NCBI RefSeq assembly: GCF_024362695.1
Contig: NC_065414.1
Coordinates: 2,683,501 to 2,747,500 of the forward strand
Direction: 5' to 3'
DNA from: Pectinophora gossypiella
Lineage: Eukaryota > Arthropoda > Insecta > Lepidoptera > Gelechiidae
DNA length: 64,000 nucleotides
The notes beneath the pieces are model-generated. The model was not told where the DNA came from. It worked only from the letters and a program-made list of their open reading frames with translations, and did not search any database. The position numbers and the translations under genes were made by a program. This document shows positions 62,994 through 64,000 of the stretch, one piece after another; within the stretch, counting starts at the first letter, position 1, and every line of letters begins with the position of its first letter.

Positions 62994-64000
62994 CCTTTTG
63001 TATGAAAAATCTAAACCGCTCAAGTTAGACGTTTGAAATTTGGCATGCAGGTACCTTAGATACCGTAGAGGTGCACTAAGAAAGGAATTCCCGAAATTCC
63101 TACGGGAACGGGAATTAGCGGGAAAATCCTTTTGTATGAAAAATCTAAACCACTCAAGTTAGACGTTTGAAATTTGGCATGCAGGTACCTTAGATACCGT
63201 AGAGGTACACTAAGAAAGGAATTCCCGAAATTCCCACGGGAACGGGAATTAGCGGGAAAATCCTTTTGTATGAAAAATCTAAACCATTCAAGTTAGACGT
63301 TTGAAATTTGGCATGCAGATACCTTAGATACCGTAGAGGTGCACTAAGAAAGGAATTCCCGAAATTCCCACGAGAACGGGAATTAGCGGGAAAATCCTTT
63401 TGTATGAAAAATCTAAACCACTCAAGTTAGACGTTTGAAATTTGTCATGCAGGTACCTTAGATACCGTAGAGGTGTACTAAGAAAGGAATTCCCGAAATT
63501 CCCACGTGAACGGCAATTAGCGGGAAAATCCTTTTGTATGAAAAATCTAAACCACTCAAGTTAGACGTTTGAAATTTGGCATGCAGGTACCATAGGTACC
63601 GTAGAGGTGCATTAAGAAAGGAATTCCCAAAGTTCTCACGGGAACGGGAATTAACGGGAAAATCCTTTTGTATGAAAAATCTAAACCATTCAAGTTAGAA
63701 GTTTGAAATTTGGCTCGCAGGTACCTTAGATACCGTAGAGGTGCACTAAGAAAGGAATTCCCGAAATTCCCACGGGAACGGGAATTAGCGGGAAAATCCT
63801 TTTGTATGAAAAATCTAAACCATTCAAGTTAGACGTTTGAAATTTGTCATGCAGGTACCTTAAATACCGTAGAGGTACACTAAGAAAGGAATTCCCGAAA
63901 TTCCCACGGGAACGGGAATTAGCGGGAAAATCCTTTTGTATGAAAAATCTAAACCACTCAAGTTAGACGTTTGAAATTTGGCATGCAGGTACCATAGGTA
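62994..64000 (+). repeat. 134-bp tandem satellite, running off the right edge
   Basis: CCTTTTGTATGAAAAATC recurs at 62994, 63128, 63262, 63396, 63530, 63664, 63798 and 63932, exactly 134 bp apart: about 7.5 units seen. Units differ by a few substitutions; no length variants. Confidence 0.95.

Noticed and set aside
62994..64000. CRISPR-like regular array
   Set aside because: The whole 134-bp unit is conserved, with no variable spacers; it is a satellite in an animal genome.

Overview
The window is eukaryotic and most likely from a moth (Lepidoptera). It is AT-rich, has small exons in long introns with GT-AG borders, carries S1A serine protease genes of the snake-like type common in moths, and is dense in tRNA-derived SINEs, MITEs and LINE tails of the kind seen in moth genomes. 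I cannot name the species. No bacterial, viral or CRISPR features were seen.

Genes. Four paralogous secreted S1A serine proteases or protease homologues lie between 2.5 and 42.2 kb. Three are tandem on the minus strand: gene 1 (2529-11768, last exon beyond the left edge), gene 2 (16217-22699) and gene 3 (25610-32093). The fourth is on the plus strand (38408-42186), head to head with gene 3. All exons were rebuilt by reading splice sites. Every frame closes and genes 2, 3 and 4 share the intron phase series 1,0,1,1,0,0,1,0. Gene 1 shares it with one extra phase-0 intron. Genes 1 and 4 look like active trypsin-type zymogens (His, Asp and Asp189 present; gene 4 also has GDSGGP). Genes 2 and 3 keep His, Asp and Ser but have lost both ends of the Ile16-Asp194 salt bridge that switches an S1 zymogen on. 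Both also carry a furin-type RLRR or RLKR motif in the propeptide. They look like pseudoproteases of an unusual design, different from the usual Ser-to-Gly homologues.

Repeats. Introns and flanks are packed with mobile elements. They include three SINE families with different heads (two tRNA-like, one resembling 5S rRNA) that share one central core, a further tRNA-headed SINE family, a Tc1/mariner-like MITE with a readable empty site, a 999-bp element with an 8-bp target duplication, a LINE tail with a perfect 17-bp duplication, a 206-bp hairpin with 88/90 arm identity, a 2.0-kb foldback-like element inserted in a SINE, and a 134-bp satellite running off the right edge.

Layout. 0-2.5 kb is repeats (last intron of gene 1); 2.5-11.8 kb gene 1; 11.9-16.2 kb intergenic repeats; 16.2-22.7 kb gene 2; 22.7-25.6 kb intergenic, with a LINE tail and a coding-looking remnant; 25.6-32.1 kb gene 3; 32.1-38.4 kb divergent spacer; 38.4-42.2 kb gene 4; 42.2-64 kb has no gene I can support and is mainly repeats.
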